From Parvicella sp041583015 (GTDB lineage Bacteria; Bacteroidota; Bacteroidia; Flavobacteriales_D; Parvicellaceae): a stretch of 24,097 bases of DNA. The stretch is from the NCBI GenBank assembly GCA_041583015.1, contig JBFHGR010000053.1:1-24097 (forward strand), given 5' to 3'. Positions 16,501-23,336 of this stretch are shown here, piece by piece. Made by a program: the position numbers and the translations under genes. The notes beneath the pieces are model-generated. The model saw only the letters and a program-made list of their open reading frames with translations, was not told the origin of the DNA and searched no databases. The stretch's first letter is position 1, and each line of letters starts with the position of its first letter.

Positions 16501-17987
16501 ACACTACAACACCCTTGTGTTTTGGTGAACAAAATGGAGGTATTGAAATTGTTGGTGCTTCAGGTGTGGGCAATTTAACTTACAGCATAGACGGGATTAA
16601 TTTTCAAGCAGGAAACTCATTCACATTGTTGAATAGCGGAACTTATACTGTTCATATTCAAGATGACAATGGTTGTATCAATACAGCAACAGCAATCATA
16701 AACTCCCCTACTCCTGTTACAGCAGAAGCACAATCCACAACAACGGCTTTGTGTGTAGGCGAAACTTTCACACTATCAGGCGTGGGAGGTGGAGGTACAG
16801 GTACTCTTGTTTATGACTGGGGACCTACTCTTGGAGCAGGACAAATTCAAAATGTTACTGCCACTGTTTCTAGCACATACGAAGTCGTAGTGGAAGATGA
16901 AAATGGTTGTTCTGCAAATGATCTTATTCAAATAGAAGTGTATCCATCAATTGATGTTACCGCCTTTTCAGATGTAACTATCTGTCCTGGTCAATCAGCA
17001 TCAATCTCTGCATTTGCTAATGGCGGTGATGGAAATGGTAACCCATTAAATTATACTTTCATTTGGGACAACGGCTTCACAGGAATGAATCAAAATGTTA
17101 GTCCTACTGCTACCACAACTTATGCTGTTTACGCTACTGACGGATGTACTTCTATTTCTGACACGGCTTATGTCACGATAACAGTTGCTACTCCTCCAGT
17201 TGTAGATTATTCGTTGCAAAACAACTTTGGGTGCTATCCTATATCCGTAAACTTCATTGACAACAGCCCTATTCCAGGAGTGAGTTGCTTATGGAATTTT
17301 GGAGATGGATTCATTTCAACAGATTGTGGAAATACTACACACACATATGATAATCCAGGTTTATATGATGTGAGTTATACCATTACTGATATAAACGGAT
17401 GTAGTACAACAGTTGTATATAACGATTCTGTGGAAGCCTATGACATACCTACAGCATCTTTCAACTTCTCACCAGAGGAAGGAAGCTTAATTAATAATGA
17501 AATAACTTTTGAAAATGAAAGTTTTGGTGCAGATTCTTATATATGGTTATTTGGTGATTCTGTATCACCTAATATGAGTACAGAGGAAAATCCAATCATA
17601 CAATATCCTAACAATTTTGGAGGTTTATATACTACTTGTTTGGTTGCATTCAACGATGAAGGATGTAGTGATACAGTTTGTGAGCAAATAGAAATCAAAG
17701 ATGAATTCTTGCTTTATGTACCCAATACCTTCACACCTGATAACGATGGAATAAATGATTATTTTGGTCCTTCACTACTAGGTGTTGATTTTACAACCTA
17801 TGAATTTTTAGTTTTTGATAGATGGGGACAATTAATATTTGAATCTAATAGTCCTAATGATATGTGGGACGGAACCTACAAAGGTGCTAAAGCACCAATG
17901 GATACCTATGTATGGAAAATAAAAATTGATAAAACTGTAGAATCAACTTTTGAAAAGTTAACAGGACATGTCAATTTGATCAGATAA
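10542..17987 (+). CDS. Giant secreted surface protein with beta-helix, glycine-rich arms, SprB/PKD repeats and type IX sorting domain
   Basis: This 2481-residue protein starts with a signal peptide (1-24, cleavage after ASA). Residues 25 to about 270 form the SHAVG-IDIHYECLGGNQYKFF type N-terminus common in large Bacteroidota adhesins. PKD/Ig-like domains follow at about 387-545. Residues about 547-690 resemble a right-handed beta-helix (NIYVTPTGSGS, LEGGYDPGNNW), interrupted by glycine-rich arms to about 990. More PKD-like domains come next. About eight SprB-like repeats (pattern CxGxxDGxI..., GxYxVxxTDxNGC) lie between 1257 and 2065, with PKD domains near 2220-2385. Residues about 2390-2481 are the gliding-motility-associated C-terminal domain (VPNTFTPDNDGIND, FDRWGQLIFES). 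It should be exported by Sec, then by type IX secretion, and fixed to the cell surface for adhesion, gliding or matrix formation. No PorP/SprF-type partner lies next to it. A specific role cannot be read from sequence. Confidence 0.93.
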   Translation: MKSILSSIVIALIFILTFSTKASASHAVGIDIHYECLGGNQYKFFVEFYRDCDGISAPASVSISLSSASCGINTSTTLTQVSSQEVSQICGTQIPNTTCNGGSLPGIQQYTYSGTFTLPSQCSDWVISYSTCCRNSGITNLQNAGSQNLYVEATIDNTGGLCNSSPTFNSLPTPYLCINQPFSFNNGAVDPDGNTLVYTLINPLSASGSNIPYNGGYSAGNPLAVTGAFNFDPTTGQMTFTPNQIQQGVITVLVEEFDASGNLVGTTMRDIQVVVINCTNTPPTGTGVNGSATVFNYDICAGNSFCFDIESDDIDVNNTTMTWNQGISGATFTTTGSPFQTGTFCWTPTDNDVGSHFFTVTVEDDACPIPGINTYIYQIDIIASPDPPVDAGPDQDICQGETTTLSATAGPGGVITWTPATGLSCTSCPNPTVSISSNQIYTATAVYSSGCSQMDQVAVNIAPTPFVSVFPTNLSICSGSNATITANSPTATSYTWTPGGMNTASINVSPAGSQVYTVTAENSFGCTATATSTVTVSPPPPTEVCNNIYVTPTGSGSGDEPTDPTDLASALLMSQCNNATIKLAIGTYTIDNPIVDILGYTTLEGGYDPGNNWTKTSLPGATTIYRSNLNPEGPANAQRLVAIYMNSASYFRFQDLTIEVADAPTTGTSAMSTYGIHMTSCSNYDFVRCQIIAGNAMNGENGVDGADGANGSDGTAGQAGDNDDDNKNGGGGNGGAGAGVGAGAGGNGGACCTTGANNGNAGSVSTNTQSGSGGGGGASGGGEDRDGGTGGNGGGTLGSGGTAGQESGCNSNLSCGSSESGNDGQAGADGANGANGANAIAGLHLAGFWVPGGVGSDGSPGYGGAGGGGGGGGAGEGGFFCSDGKGSGGGGGGGGGQGGFPGTGGTSGGSSYAVYSYLNGTNGNFTQSNLMAGNAGSGGSGGNGGNGGNGGVHGNGSTYNGNEVGCGGDGGDGGDGGDGGDGGDGSPGESLQIYVSGTAVASNDINFNLSAQPEIFVENKSCTNVDVDFSSGTSATWGLGATSTPTAPSGANVTTQYTGLGRKDIDFGTNTYAGFANITLDGVTDPDINTTALQIAIDTFVVCVGSSADFYTTAANFVEFAWDFGGAITPNTYDAMNLPNLTFTTPGTYTITLEGRTDCCGWSNPVEIVLIVDDLPTVSVAGVMAFCEGESTTITATSNADSLVWSPNYGINVDTGLVVLFNPPVTTDYIVTAFSEYGVCSATDNFTITVNELPDIVTNATNVSCGDDGTATATVTNITNPLNYQWNDPNNQTVNPAINLFAGNYQVIVTDAVTGCKDTAYANISAGTSPFVYVSDFQQISCFGGNDGFITADVANGTAPFDFTWVEDATNATILVENGVTTSTVNNLSIGNYTVNITDANGCEHLTSVGIGEPDLLYVMDTTIINATCYATNDGSIVVATDGGTAPFSFLWDANAGSATIDSVGGLNPGDYTLEVTDGNGCVVTETYTVDGPLNPLSTDAGIADTLCGSDYLLQAVPTTGNVSGNWLNLLTTGPGTATFSSLTDPNSNVNIGTDYGAYTFYWTEDNGAGCPDTAEVEIVFYQPPSVDANVDDTVCNSYNYTFSAISALPTNEWAFISGPGNAIISDINSLTSDVTVDAAGVYSFELISTNAFNCEARDTINLSFSDPSFTYTVVDDECSAAIGSITIDAVTNSVGALQYSNDNGTTYQGSNVFDNLVGDDYDVVIIDELLCTDTTSITVNNTGTLTVNDTTITNPLCYSFTDGEISVDAVTTNPPLSYNIDGGTSQASNVFTNLSHGTYEVVVIDGNLCSDTLIINIVQPDSITFDTITVSPLCFGGCDGEINLSNISGGNELFTYSMDNGATFQATSTFTNICTGSYDAIVEDGNGCQSSMVIAVSEPTALSLSITIDSTSCNGIDDGIVTATVTGGTPTYSYNWNGLALNNQFQATDVPAGNYDLVITDNNGCTIDTLNYAVGEPIPVNTGTINTTTPLCFGEQNGGIEIVGASGVGNLTYSIDGINFQAGNSFTLLNSGTYTVHIQDDNGCINTATAIINSPTPVTAEAQSTTTALCVGETFTLSGVGGGGTGTLVYDWGPTLGAGQIQNVTATVSSTYEVVVEDENGCSANDLIQIEVYPSIDVTAFSDVTICPGQSASISAFANGGDGNGNPLNYTFIWDNGFTGMNQNVSPTATTTYAVYATDGCTSISDTAYVTITVATPPVVDYSLQNNFGCYPISVNFIDNSPIPGVSCLWNFGDGFISTDCGNTTHTYDNPGLYDVSYTITDINGCSTTVVYNDSVEAYDIPTASFNFSPEEGSLINNEITFENESFGADSYIWLFGDSVSPNMSTEENPIIQYPNNFGGLYTTCLVAFNDEGCSDTVCEQIEIKDEFLLYVPNTFTPDNDGINDYFGPSLLGVDFTTYEFLVFDRWGQLIFESNSPNDMWDGTYKGAKAPMDTYVWKIKIDKTVESTFEKLTGHVNLIR
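13029..13055 (+). repeat. Tandem repeat, 3 x GGTGCTAAT
   Basis: Three perfect 9-base units encode (Gly-Ala-Asn)3 in the glycine-rich segment. The unit is a whole number of codons, so copy-number change keeps the frame. Confidence 0.9.
13362..13388 (+). repeat. Tandem repeat, 3 x GGTGGAAAT
   Basis: Three perfect 9-base units encode (Gly-Gly-Asn)3. The frame is kept on gain or loss of a unit. Confidence 0.9.
13443..13496 (+). repeat. Tandem repeat, 6 x GGTGATGGT
   Basis: Six 9-base units, four perfect and the first and last with one changed base each, encode (Gly-Asp-Gly)6. The near-perfect DNA identity, beyond what the protein needs, points to recent expansion by slippage. Confidence 0.93.
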
Positions 17988-17992
17988 AAAAG

Positions 17993-18041
17993 AATACCTT
18001 AATTGTGGTATTACATAATCTACATTGATTGCATAATTTTG
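17993..18041 (+). promoter_or_regulatory. Inverted-repeat operator plus -7 box of the FecA-like receptor gene
   Basis: The inverted repeat AATACCTTAATTGTGGTATT (17993-18012) is followed after 21 bases by TAATTTTG (18034-18041), an exact TAnnTTTG -7 box, so the right half of the repeat overlaps the -33 position. The same arrangement, with 17 of 20 repeat bases identical and the same 21-base gap, occurs in front of the imelysin gene at 20524. The ATG at 18046 begins only four bases after the -7 box, which suggests a leaderless transcript. Confidence 0.6.
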
Positions 18042-18075
18042 CCCGATGAATTTGAATAAAATCATCGGGCTTTTT
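18041..18075 (+). terminator. Terminator-like hairpin covering the receptor start codon
   Basis: GCCCGATGA (18041-18049) and TCATCGGGC (18062-18070) pair perfectly over nine bases with a 12-base loop, followed by TTTTTATTT. The receptor ATG (18046-18048) lies in the left arm. It could end read-through transcription from the giant gene, hide the start codon in such transcripts, or act as an attenuator. The structure is plain in the sequence; its role is inferred. Confidence 0.6.
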
Positions 18076-20499
18076 ATTTCCTTTTGGCTACTCTCCTACG
18101 CTGGAATTGCACAGAATTCATTTTCAATTTCCGGTGTAATCACAGACAGCATATCTTCTGAAAACTTAATAGGAGCAAATGTTATCCTTGCCGATTCCAA
18201 TGGTAATTTTCTAAAAGGAGTAAGCACTTCTAACAATGGCAAATTCCAAATAAAAAATATTGAACAAGGTGACTATCAAATTAAAGTATCCTACATTGGA
18301 TATATCTCAAAATTAAAACCCCTTTATATTGATGAAAATCAAGATATAAACTTCAATCTACTCCCTCACAACAATCAGTTGATGGAATTGAAAATTCTTT
18401 CTAAAAAGAATACACTTTTTGGTCTGTCTGGAACAGGAAGTTTAATTGGAAAAGAAGCCATAAGACTTGCAAAACCAATTGGCACACAAGAAATTTTAGA
18501 AAAAGTAGCAGGTATCAATGGTTTTTCTGATGATGGCATGAGTAATTCAAGAATCAGCATTGGGATAAGAGGAATTCCTCCAAGAAGAAGTGCAAGAGTA
18601 ATGATTTTAGAAGATGGTATTCCCATTCAACCTGCTATATATACTTACTCGAGTATGTATTACAATCCACCTATAGAACGGATCAGCGAAATAGAAGTAT
18701 TAAAAGGAAGTGGAGCAATTGAATACGGACCTCTTACAATGGGTGGGGTTATTAACTATATAACATCCGAACCAAGAAGTGAATTAGGAGGAAGAGCAAC
18801 TGTCACAGTGGGAGAAAACGGATATTTATCAAGTTTTTTTGAAATTGGTGGATGGGGAAAGAAAAGTATCAAACCAGAAATTCAATTACTATACAAAAGA
18901 GGTGATGGATACAGAGACAACAACAGTTTTGAACAATATAATGCAACTGTAAAATTCAGAATCAACCCGGATTCGTCAGAGCACAATTATTACATAAAAC
19001 TGAATACAAATTACGAAAATAGCAATGCCACCTACACAGGTTTAACAGAATATTCTTTTGCTACTAATCCTAATTTTAATTCTAAAGAATATGACAATTT
19101 TAAAGTCTTTAGAACTTCTTTTGACTTGATACATACACGTTATAAAAAGAATGGAAATCTTTATCAAGATAAAATCTATGCCAACTATTTTGACAGAGAT
19201 TGGTGGAGAGAAAATGACCTTTTCTATAAAGCATCAGAATACATTTCAGGTAATGCTGAACCTGTAGATTTTTTAACCAATGGAGACCTAATAAGAGCCG
19301 GTGCAGGCGAAAGCAGTTTGGGAATAATGAGAGAGTTTTATGTTGGTGGATACGAAAGAACCATGGAGATTAAACACCGTTTTTTTAAAGTAGACCCTAA
19401 TGCTACTTTTAAAGTTGGTGGCAGACTTCACTATGAATATTTTGGCAACGACATCAGAAGAGGCGCTGCCCCAGATTCTAGAGAAGGAACGGCACTATAC
19501 TTAGACCCTGCCACAGGAGACACTTTGTTTGTTGGAACTAGCGAAAGTTATAATACTTATGCTGGAACTGTTTTTATTAAAGAGAATATTCACATAGGAA
19601 AATTAACAATAGATGCAGGTTTGAGAATGGAAAATTATTTCCAAGAATATCAAGATAACTTTAGCAGTTTAAATGAAAATGCTTTCCAAACTTTATTGCT
19701 TCCAGGAATAGGATTTAATTATGCTTTTGAAAAATCAGAATTATTTGCAGGAATTCATAAAGGCTTTACACCAGCATCTAGAAGTTCTCTACTTGTGGTA
19801 GGAAGTAATACAGGCAGTGATAAACTTTTACCTGAAACAAGTTGGAATTCTGAATTAGGATACAGACTTTCCAATAAATGGGTTTCTTTTGAAGTTGCGG
19901 GGTATTATTTAATGATTAGGGACATGCTCAACGTAAGCAGAAGTGTAAATATTACCAATGTAGATAGAATTGACTCTAGAGGTATAGAGAATAATTTTAC
20001 TTTTAAATTTTCAGAATTAGTTAAAGTCTTACCGGATTTATCTATTGTCTACACCTACCTAAATACAAACGTTGTGTCCGGTGTGATAGAAGAATCTGCA
20101 TTGTACAATGGAAGTAATGATGTAACTGGAAATAAAATGCCATATGCTCCAGAACACACTTTGGTCCTTTCTCTAAATAAAAACATTGGAAATAACTTCA
20201 TCATTGGTGGAAGTTATAAATATGTCAGTAAAAGTTACACAGACATAGAGAATATTGAATACACTTTCAATAGAGGTGATACAGGTCCTATTCCTGAATA
20301 TTGGTTGTTTGACGCGTCAATTAGATATAGATTAAAAATGAATTGGGCATTTGACATCACGGCAAAGAATATTTTTGACCACATATACATTGGCTCAAGG
20401 TTGCACTCTTCACCAGGTAATAAAGATGCATCATTAAGTTCAGGCATTATGCCGGGAGCAAGAAGACAGATTAACATTTCTGTAACTTATACTTTTTAG
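18046..20499 (+). CDS. FecA-like TonB-dependent receptor, probable iron-chelate uptake
   Basis: This 817-residue outer-membrane protein has a signal peptide (1 to about 23, ending GIAQ), a carboxypeptidase-regulatory-like domain (about 26-107, FSISGVITDSISSENLIGAN), a TonB plug (about 135-245) and a 22-strand-type barrel ending in the aromatic VTYTF expected of outer-membrane proteins. The plug sequence SIGIRGIPPRRSARVMILED and GSGAIEYGPLTMGGVINYIT is of the FecA (ferric citrate receptor) kind. It lacks the STN signalling domain of true FecA, so surface signalling to an ECF sigma factor is unlikely. The genes behind it (imelysin, di-heme protein, imelysin) support iron uptake. The start is the ATG inside the hairpin, since no other in-frame ATG leaves a signal peptide. 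Confidence 0.92.
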   Translation: MNLNKIIGLFISFWLLSYAGIAQNSFSISGVITDSISSENLIGANVILADSNGNFLKGVSTSNNGKFQIKNIEQGDYQIKVSYIGYISKLKPLYIDENQDINFNLLPHNNQLMELKILSKKNTLFGLSGTGSLIGKEAIRLAKPIGTQEILEKVAGINGFSDDGMSNSRISIGIRGIPPRRSARVMILEDGIPIQPAIYTYSSMYYNPPIERISEIEVLKGSGAIEYGPLTMGGVINYITSEPRSELGGRATVTVGENGYLSSFFEIGGWGKKSIKPEIQLLYKRGDGYRDNNSFEQYNATVKFRINPDSSEHNYYIKLNTNYENSNATYTGLTEYSFATNPNFNSKEYDNFKVFRTSFDLIHTRYKKNGNLYQDKIYANYFDRDWWRENDLFYKASEYISGNAEPVDFLTNGDLIRAGAGESSLGIMREFYVGGYERTMEIKHRFFKVDPNATFKVGGRLHYEYFGNDIRRGAAPDSREGTALYLDPATGDTLFVGTSESYNTYAGTVFIKENIHIGKLTIDAGLRMENYFQEYQDNFSSLNENAFQTLLLPGIGFNYAFEKSELFAGIHKGFTPASRSSLLVVGSNTGSDKLLPETSWNSELGYRLSNKWVSFEVAGYYLMIRDMLNVSRSVNITNVDRIDSRGIENNFTFKFSELVKVLPDLSIVYTYLNTNVVSGVIEESALYNGSNDVTGNKMPYAPEHTLVLSLNKNIGNNFIIGGSYKYVSKSYTDIENIEYTFNRGDTGPIPEYWLFDASIRYRLKMNWAFDITAKNIFDHIYIGSRLHSSPGNKDASLSSGIMPGARRQINISVTYTF

Positions 20500-20523
20500 A
20501 CTATCTAAAACCATTCTAAATAA

Positions 20524-20572
20524 AATACCTTTTTTGAGGTATTTCGTAAGTCTAACCTGTTTCGGACCTTTG
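20524..20572 (+). promoter_or_regulatory. Inverted-repeat operator plus -7 box of the first imelysin gene
   Basis: AATACCTTTTTTGAGGTATT (20524-20543) is followed after 21 bases by GACCTTTG (20565-20572), which matches TAnnTTTG except for the first base. The leader to the ATG at 20605 is about 25-30 bases. The repeat matches the one in front of the receptor gene in sequence, half-site spacing and distance to the -7 box. The arms extend by one base on each side (AAATACCT...AGGTATTT counting the adjacent pairs). Confidence 0.6.
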
Positions 20573-20604
20573 TACTATTAAATTATTAAAACAAAAAAAT
20601 AATA

Positions 20605-21867
20605 ATGACTAAAAGTAATTTATTACCTATTGCATTCGCAAGTGTTCTCATTTTGGGAACTGCTAGTTGTAAAAAAGAAAAAGGTTGCACCGATTCGGCT
20701 GCTAATAACTATTCAGAAACGGCTGAGAAAGATGATGGTTCATGTGACTATTCAGATATTTACGCAGCAGACAAAGCTAATATCAAGTCAACATACGCAT
20801 CAATTGCTTATGCTTCGTACAATGATGCTTATACTACTGCTTTAACATTACAAACAGAAGTAAATAATTTTATAGCCAGCCCTACTGCACAAGGTCTTGC
20901 TGATTGTAAACAAGCATGGTTGGATGCAAGAGAACCTTACGGACAAACAGAAGTTTTTAGATTTGCAAATGGTCCTATAGATGATGCTGATGGTCCTGAA
21001 GGATTGTTGAATGCATGGCCTATGGACGAAGGACATGTAGATTATATTTCTGGAAACGCAACTGCAGGAATAATTAATGATGCTACAACATTCCCTACAA
21101 TAGACGCTTCAACTTTAGAAGCACAAAACGAAAATGGTGGAGAATCAAATATTTCTATTGGTTACCACGCTATAGAATTCATTTTGTGGGGGCAAGATGA
21201 TCCAAACACGGCACTTCAAACTCCAGGTCAAAGATCTTATTTAGATTTTGTAGACGGAGGAGGAACTGCTTCTAATGAGGATAGAAGAAGATTATACTTA
21301 AGCGTAGTTACAGATTTGCTGGTAGAACATTTAGAAGAAATGAAAAACGAATGGTCCCCTTCAGTAACTAATAACTATAGAGCTACTTTTGAAGCGATGG
21401 ACAATGATTTGGCGTTACAAAATATCCTAACTGGAATGGGTACTTTAAGCAAGTCTGAATTAGCAGGAGAGAGAATGTTTGTTGCATTAGATAATCAAGA
21501 TCAAGAAGATGAGCATTCATGTTTTTCAGATAATACACATAGAGATATATACACAAATGCTTTAGGAATTAGAAATATATATACTGGTTCCTACACAGCA
21601 GTCGATGGTACGGTAATTAGTGGTCCCTCATTTGAAGAGCTATTGGAAAAAGTAGACCCTACTCTAAAGTCTGATCTGGATGTAATATCTGCTTCAACTA
21701 TAACAAAAGCTAATGCCATTCCTGCACCTTTTGATTATCAACTCACGGTTGAAACTACTGGAGGTTCAGGTCCTATTATGCAAACTATTACCGTTTTACA
21801 AAAACAAGGAGATAAAATTGTTGAAGTTGGTGCCGCAATAGGTGTAACTATCAGTACTACACTATAA
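20605..21867 (+). CDS. Imelysin-family lipoprotein (peptidase M75-like, iron-regulated)
   Basis: The 420-residue product has a lipoprotein-type signal with the probable lipid-bearing C22 (LGTASC, followed by KKEKG). Next is a short GCTDSAANNY...DDGSCDY motif (27-48) often found near the N-terminus of Bacteroidota surface proteins. The imelysin domain covers about 55-415. Its signature GxHxxE is present as GYHAIE (186-191), within ISIGYHAIEFILWGQD. Imelysin-like proteins such as IrpA are periplasmic or lipid-anchored, are needed under iron limitation, and bind metal or help iron transport; peptidase activity is doubtful. It follows the FecA-like receptor by 105 bases but has its own promoter, and a terminator-like hairpin follows it. 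Confidence 0.93.
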   Translation: MTKSNLLPIAFASVLILGTASCKKEKGCTDSAANNYSETAEKDDGSCDYSDIYAADKANIKSTYASIAYASYNDAYTTALTLQTEVNNFIASPTAQGLADCKQAWLDAREPYGQTEVFRFANGPIDDADGPEGLLNAWPMDEGHVDYISGNATAGIINDATTFPTIDASTLEAQNENGGESNISIGYHAIEFILWGQDDPNTALQTPGQRSYLDFVDGGGTASNEDRRRLYLSVVTDLLVEHLEEMKNEWSPSVTNNYRATFEAMDNDLALQNILTGMGTLSKSELAGERMFVALDNQDQEDEHSCFSDNTHRDIYTNALGIRNIYTGSYTAVDGTVISGPSFEELLEKVDPTLKSDLDVISASTITKANAIPAPFDYQLTVETTGGSGPIMQTITVLQKQGDKIVEVGAAIGVTISTTL

Positions 21868-21893
21868 GAAAATTAAAAAATCTAAAAATAAAT

Positions 21894-21923
21894 ATTGGTG
21901 GGTTCTAGGGCTCACCAATTTTT
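21894..21923 (+). terminator. Terminator or attenuator between imelysin and di-heme genes
   Basis: ATTGGTGGG (21894-21902) pairs with CTCACCAAT (21911-21919) over nine bases, one of them a G-T wobble, with an eight-base loop and a T-run from 21919 to 21923. It lies in the 62-base gap before the next gene of the cluster. No convincing promoter is seen after it, so it probably reduces rather than abolishes downstream expression. Confidence 0.75.
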
Positions 21924-21929
21924 GAGTTT

Positions 21930-23336
21930 ATGGAAAATAAGTTAATATTAGGTGTTATTATCTTAAGTCAATTAATATTTGTTAATTGTAGAAAGGATAA
22001 AACGATTGACCCAGAGTTAACACCTTTAACAGGGGAACAATACCCAGGTGGAGAACAATCTACGTTCAATCATTCAGAGAATGCTTTTGGACAAGTTGCT
22101 CCCGGATTATCTGGATCAAATGCTAATTATTTCTATACAGGAAATTCTCTATTCAATCAAAATTGGGTTTCTGCACCTGCCTCCACCACTGCAAGAGATG
22201 GCTTAGGGCCTACCTTGAATGGTAAATCTTGTTCCGCTTGCCATTTTAAAGATGGAAGAGGTCACGCTCCCAACTTTTTTGATCAACTTTCTACTGGATT
22301 TTTAATTAGACTAAGTGTGCCTGGTACAGATGCAAATGGAGGTCCTTTGGGCGACCCCAATTACGGTGGACAACTAAATGACCAGGCCATTCTTGGTGTG
22401 GCTCGTGAAGGTCAAGTAGAAGTTTCCTACACCGAAATTCAAGGAAAATATGCAGACGGTACAACATATAGCCTAAGAAAACCTACATATACATTTCCAG
22501 AATTAAATTATGGAGCAATGGCTCCTGATATAATGATTTCTCCTAGAGTTGGTCAACAAATGATAGGATTAGGACTATTAGAAGCCATATCAGAAGTTGA
22601 TTTACTATCTCATAGTGATGAAAATGATGCTAATGGTGATGGAATTTCGGGTAGACCTAATATGGTTTGGAATATCCTTGAAAACAAGACTACCTTGGGA
22701 AGATTTGGGTGGAAAGCCAATCAGCCTAGTATAAAACAACAAGTAGCTGGAGCATTCCTTGGAGACTTAGGTATAACAAATTCATTAAATCCTAACGAAA
22801 ACTGTCCTGGTCCACAATCAGATTGCTATTCAGCCCCTAATGGTGGAACTCCAGAAATTGATGATGAAAATCTTGATAAAGTTGTTCTTTACTCTGCCAA
22901 CTTAGCTGTTCCTACCAGACCAGATTACAACGATCCAGATGTATTAAAAGGTAAAAAATTATTCAATGAGATGAATTGTGCCAAATGTCATGTGGCGAGT
23001 TATGTAACGGGAATACATCCCGAATTTCCACATTTGTCCAATCAAAAAATATGGCCTTATACAGATCTTCTTCTTCATGATATGGGTAGTGGACTAGCAG
23101 ATAATCGCCCTGATTTTGAAGCTAATGGAAATGAATGGAGAACTTCTCCCCTTTGGGGAATTGGATTAATCCCAACAGTAAACGGACACACAAATTATCT
23201 CCATGATGGCAGAGCTAGAAACTTAACTGAAGCCATTCTTTGGCATGGAGGAGAAGCAGAACTATCAAAATTAGCCTTTATTAACTTAAGTAAATCAGAA
23301 AGAGATTTGGTGATAAAATTCTTAAATTCGCTTTAA
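21930..23336 (+). CDS. Di-heme oxidoreductase, DUF1111 (putative thiol-oxidoreductase-like cytochrome c)
   Basis: This 468-residue exported protein carries two c-type heme sites, CSACH (101-105) and CAKCH (350-354). Family landmarks are present: a DxNxDG calcium-like loop (DANGDGISGRPN, about 233-244), GRFGWKA (257-263), LLHDMGSGLAD (381-391) and YLHDGRARNLTEAILWHGG near 424-441. The N-terminal hydrophobic stretch ends in FVNC (C20); this could be a lipid anchor, but the residues before the cysteine are unusual for a lipobox. DUF1111 proteins are often encoded between imelysin genes and are thought to do electron transfer tied to iron uptake, for example changing the iron redox state. The stop codon overlaps the start codon of the next gene by one base. 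Confidence 0.93.
   Translation: MENKLILGVIILSQLIFVNCRKDKTIDPELTPLTGEQYPGGEQSTFNHSENAFGQVAPGLSGSNANYFYTGNSLFNQNWVSAPASTTARDGLGPTLNGKSCSACHFKDGRGHAPNFFDQLSTGFLIRLSVPGTDANGGPLGDPNYGGQLNDQAILGVAREGQVEVSYTEIQGKYADGTTYSLRKPTYTFPELNYGAMAPDIMISPRVGQQMIGLGLLEAISEVDLLSHSDENDANGDGISGRPNMVWNILENKTTLGRFGWKANQPSIKQQVAGAFLGDLGITNSLNPNENCPGPQSDCYSAPNGGTPEIDDENLDKVVLYSANLAVPTRPDYNDPDVLKGKKLFNEMNCAKCHVASYVTGIHPEFPHLSNQKIWPYTDLLLHDMGSGLADNRPDFEANGNEWRTSPLWGIGLIPTVNGHTNYLHDGRARNLTEAILWHGGEAELSKLAFINLSKSERDLVIKFLNSL

Noticed and set aside
20524..20544. Inverted repeat after the receptor gene as a rho-independent terminator
   Set aside because: No T-run follows the right arm, and the element matches the upstream copy in sequence and distance to a -7 box, so a promoter role fits better.
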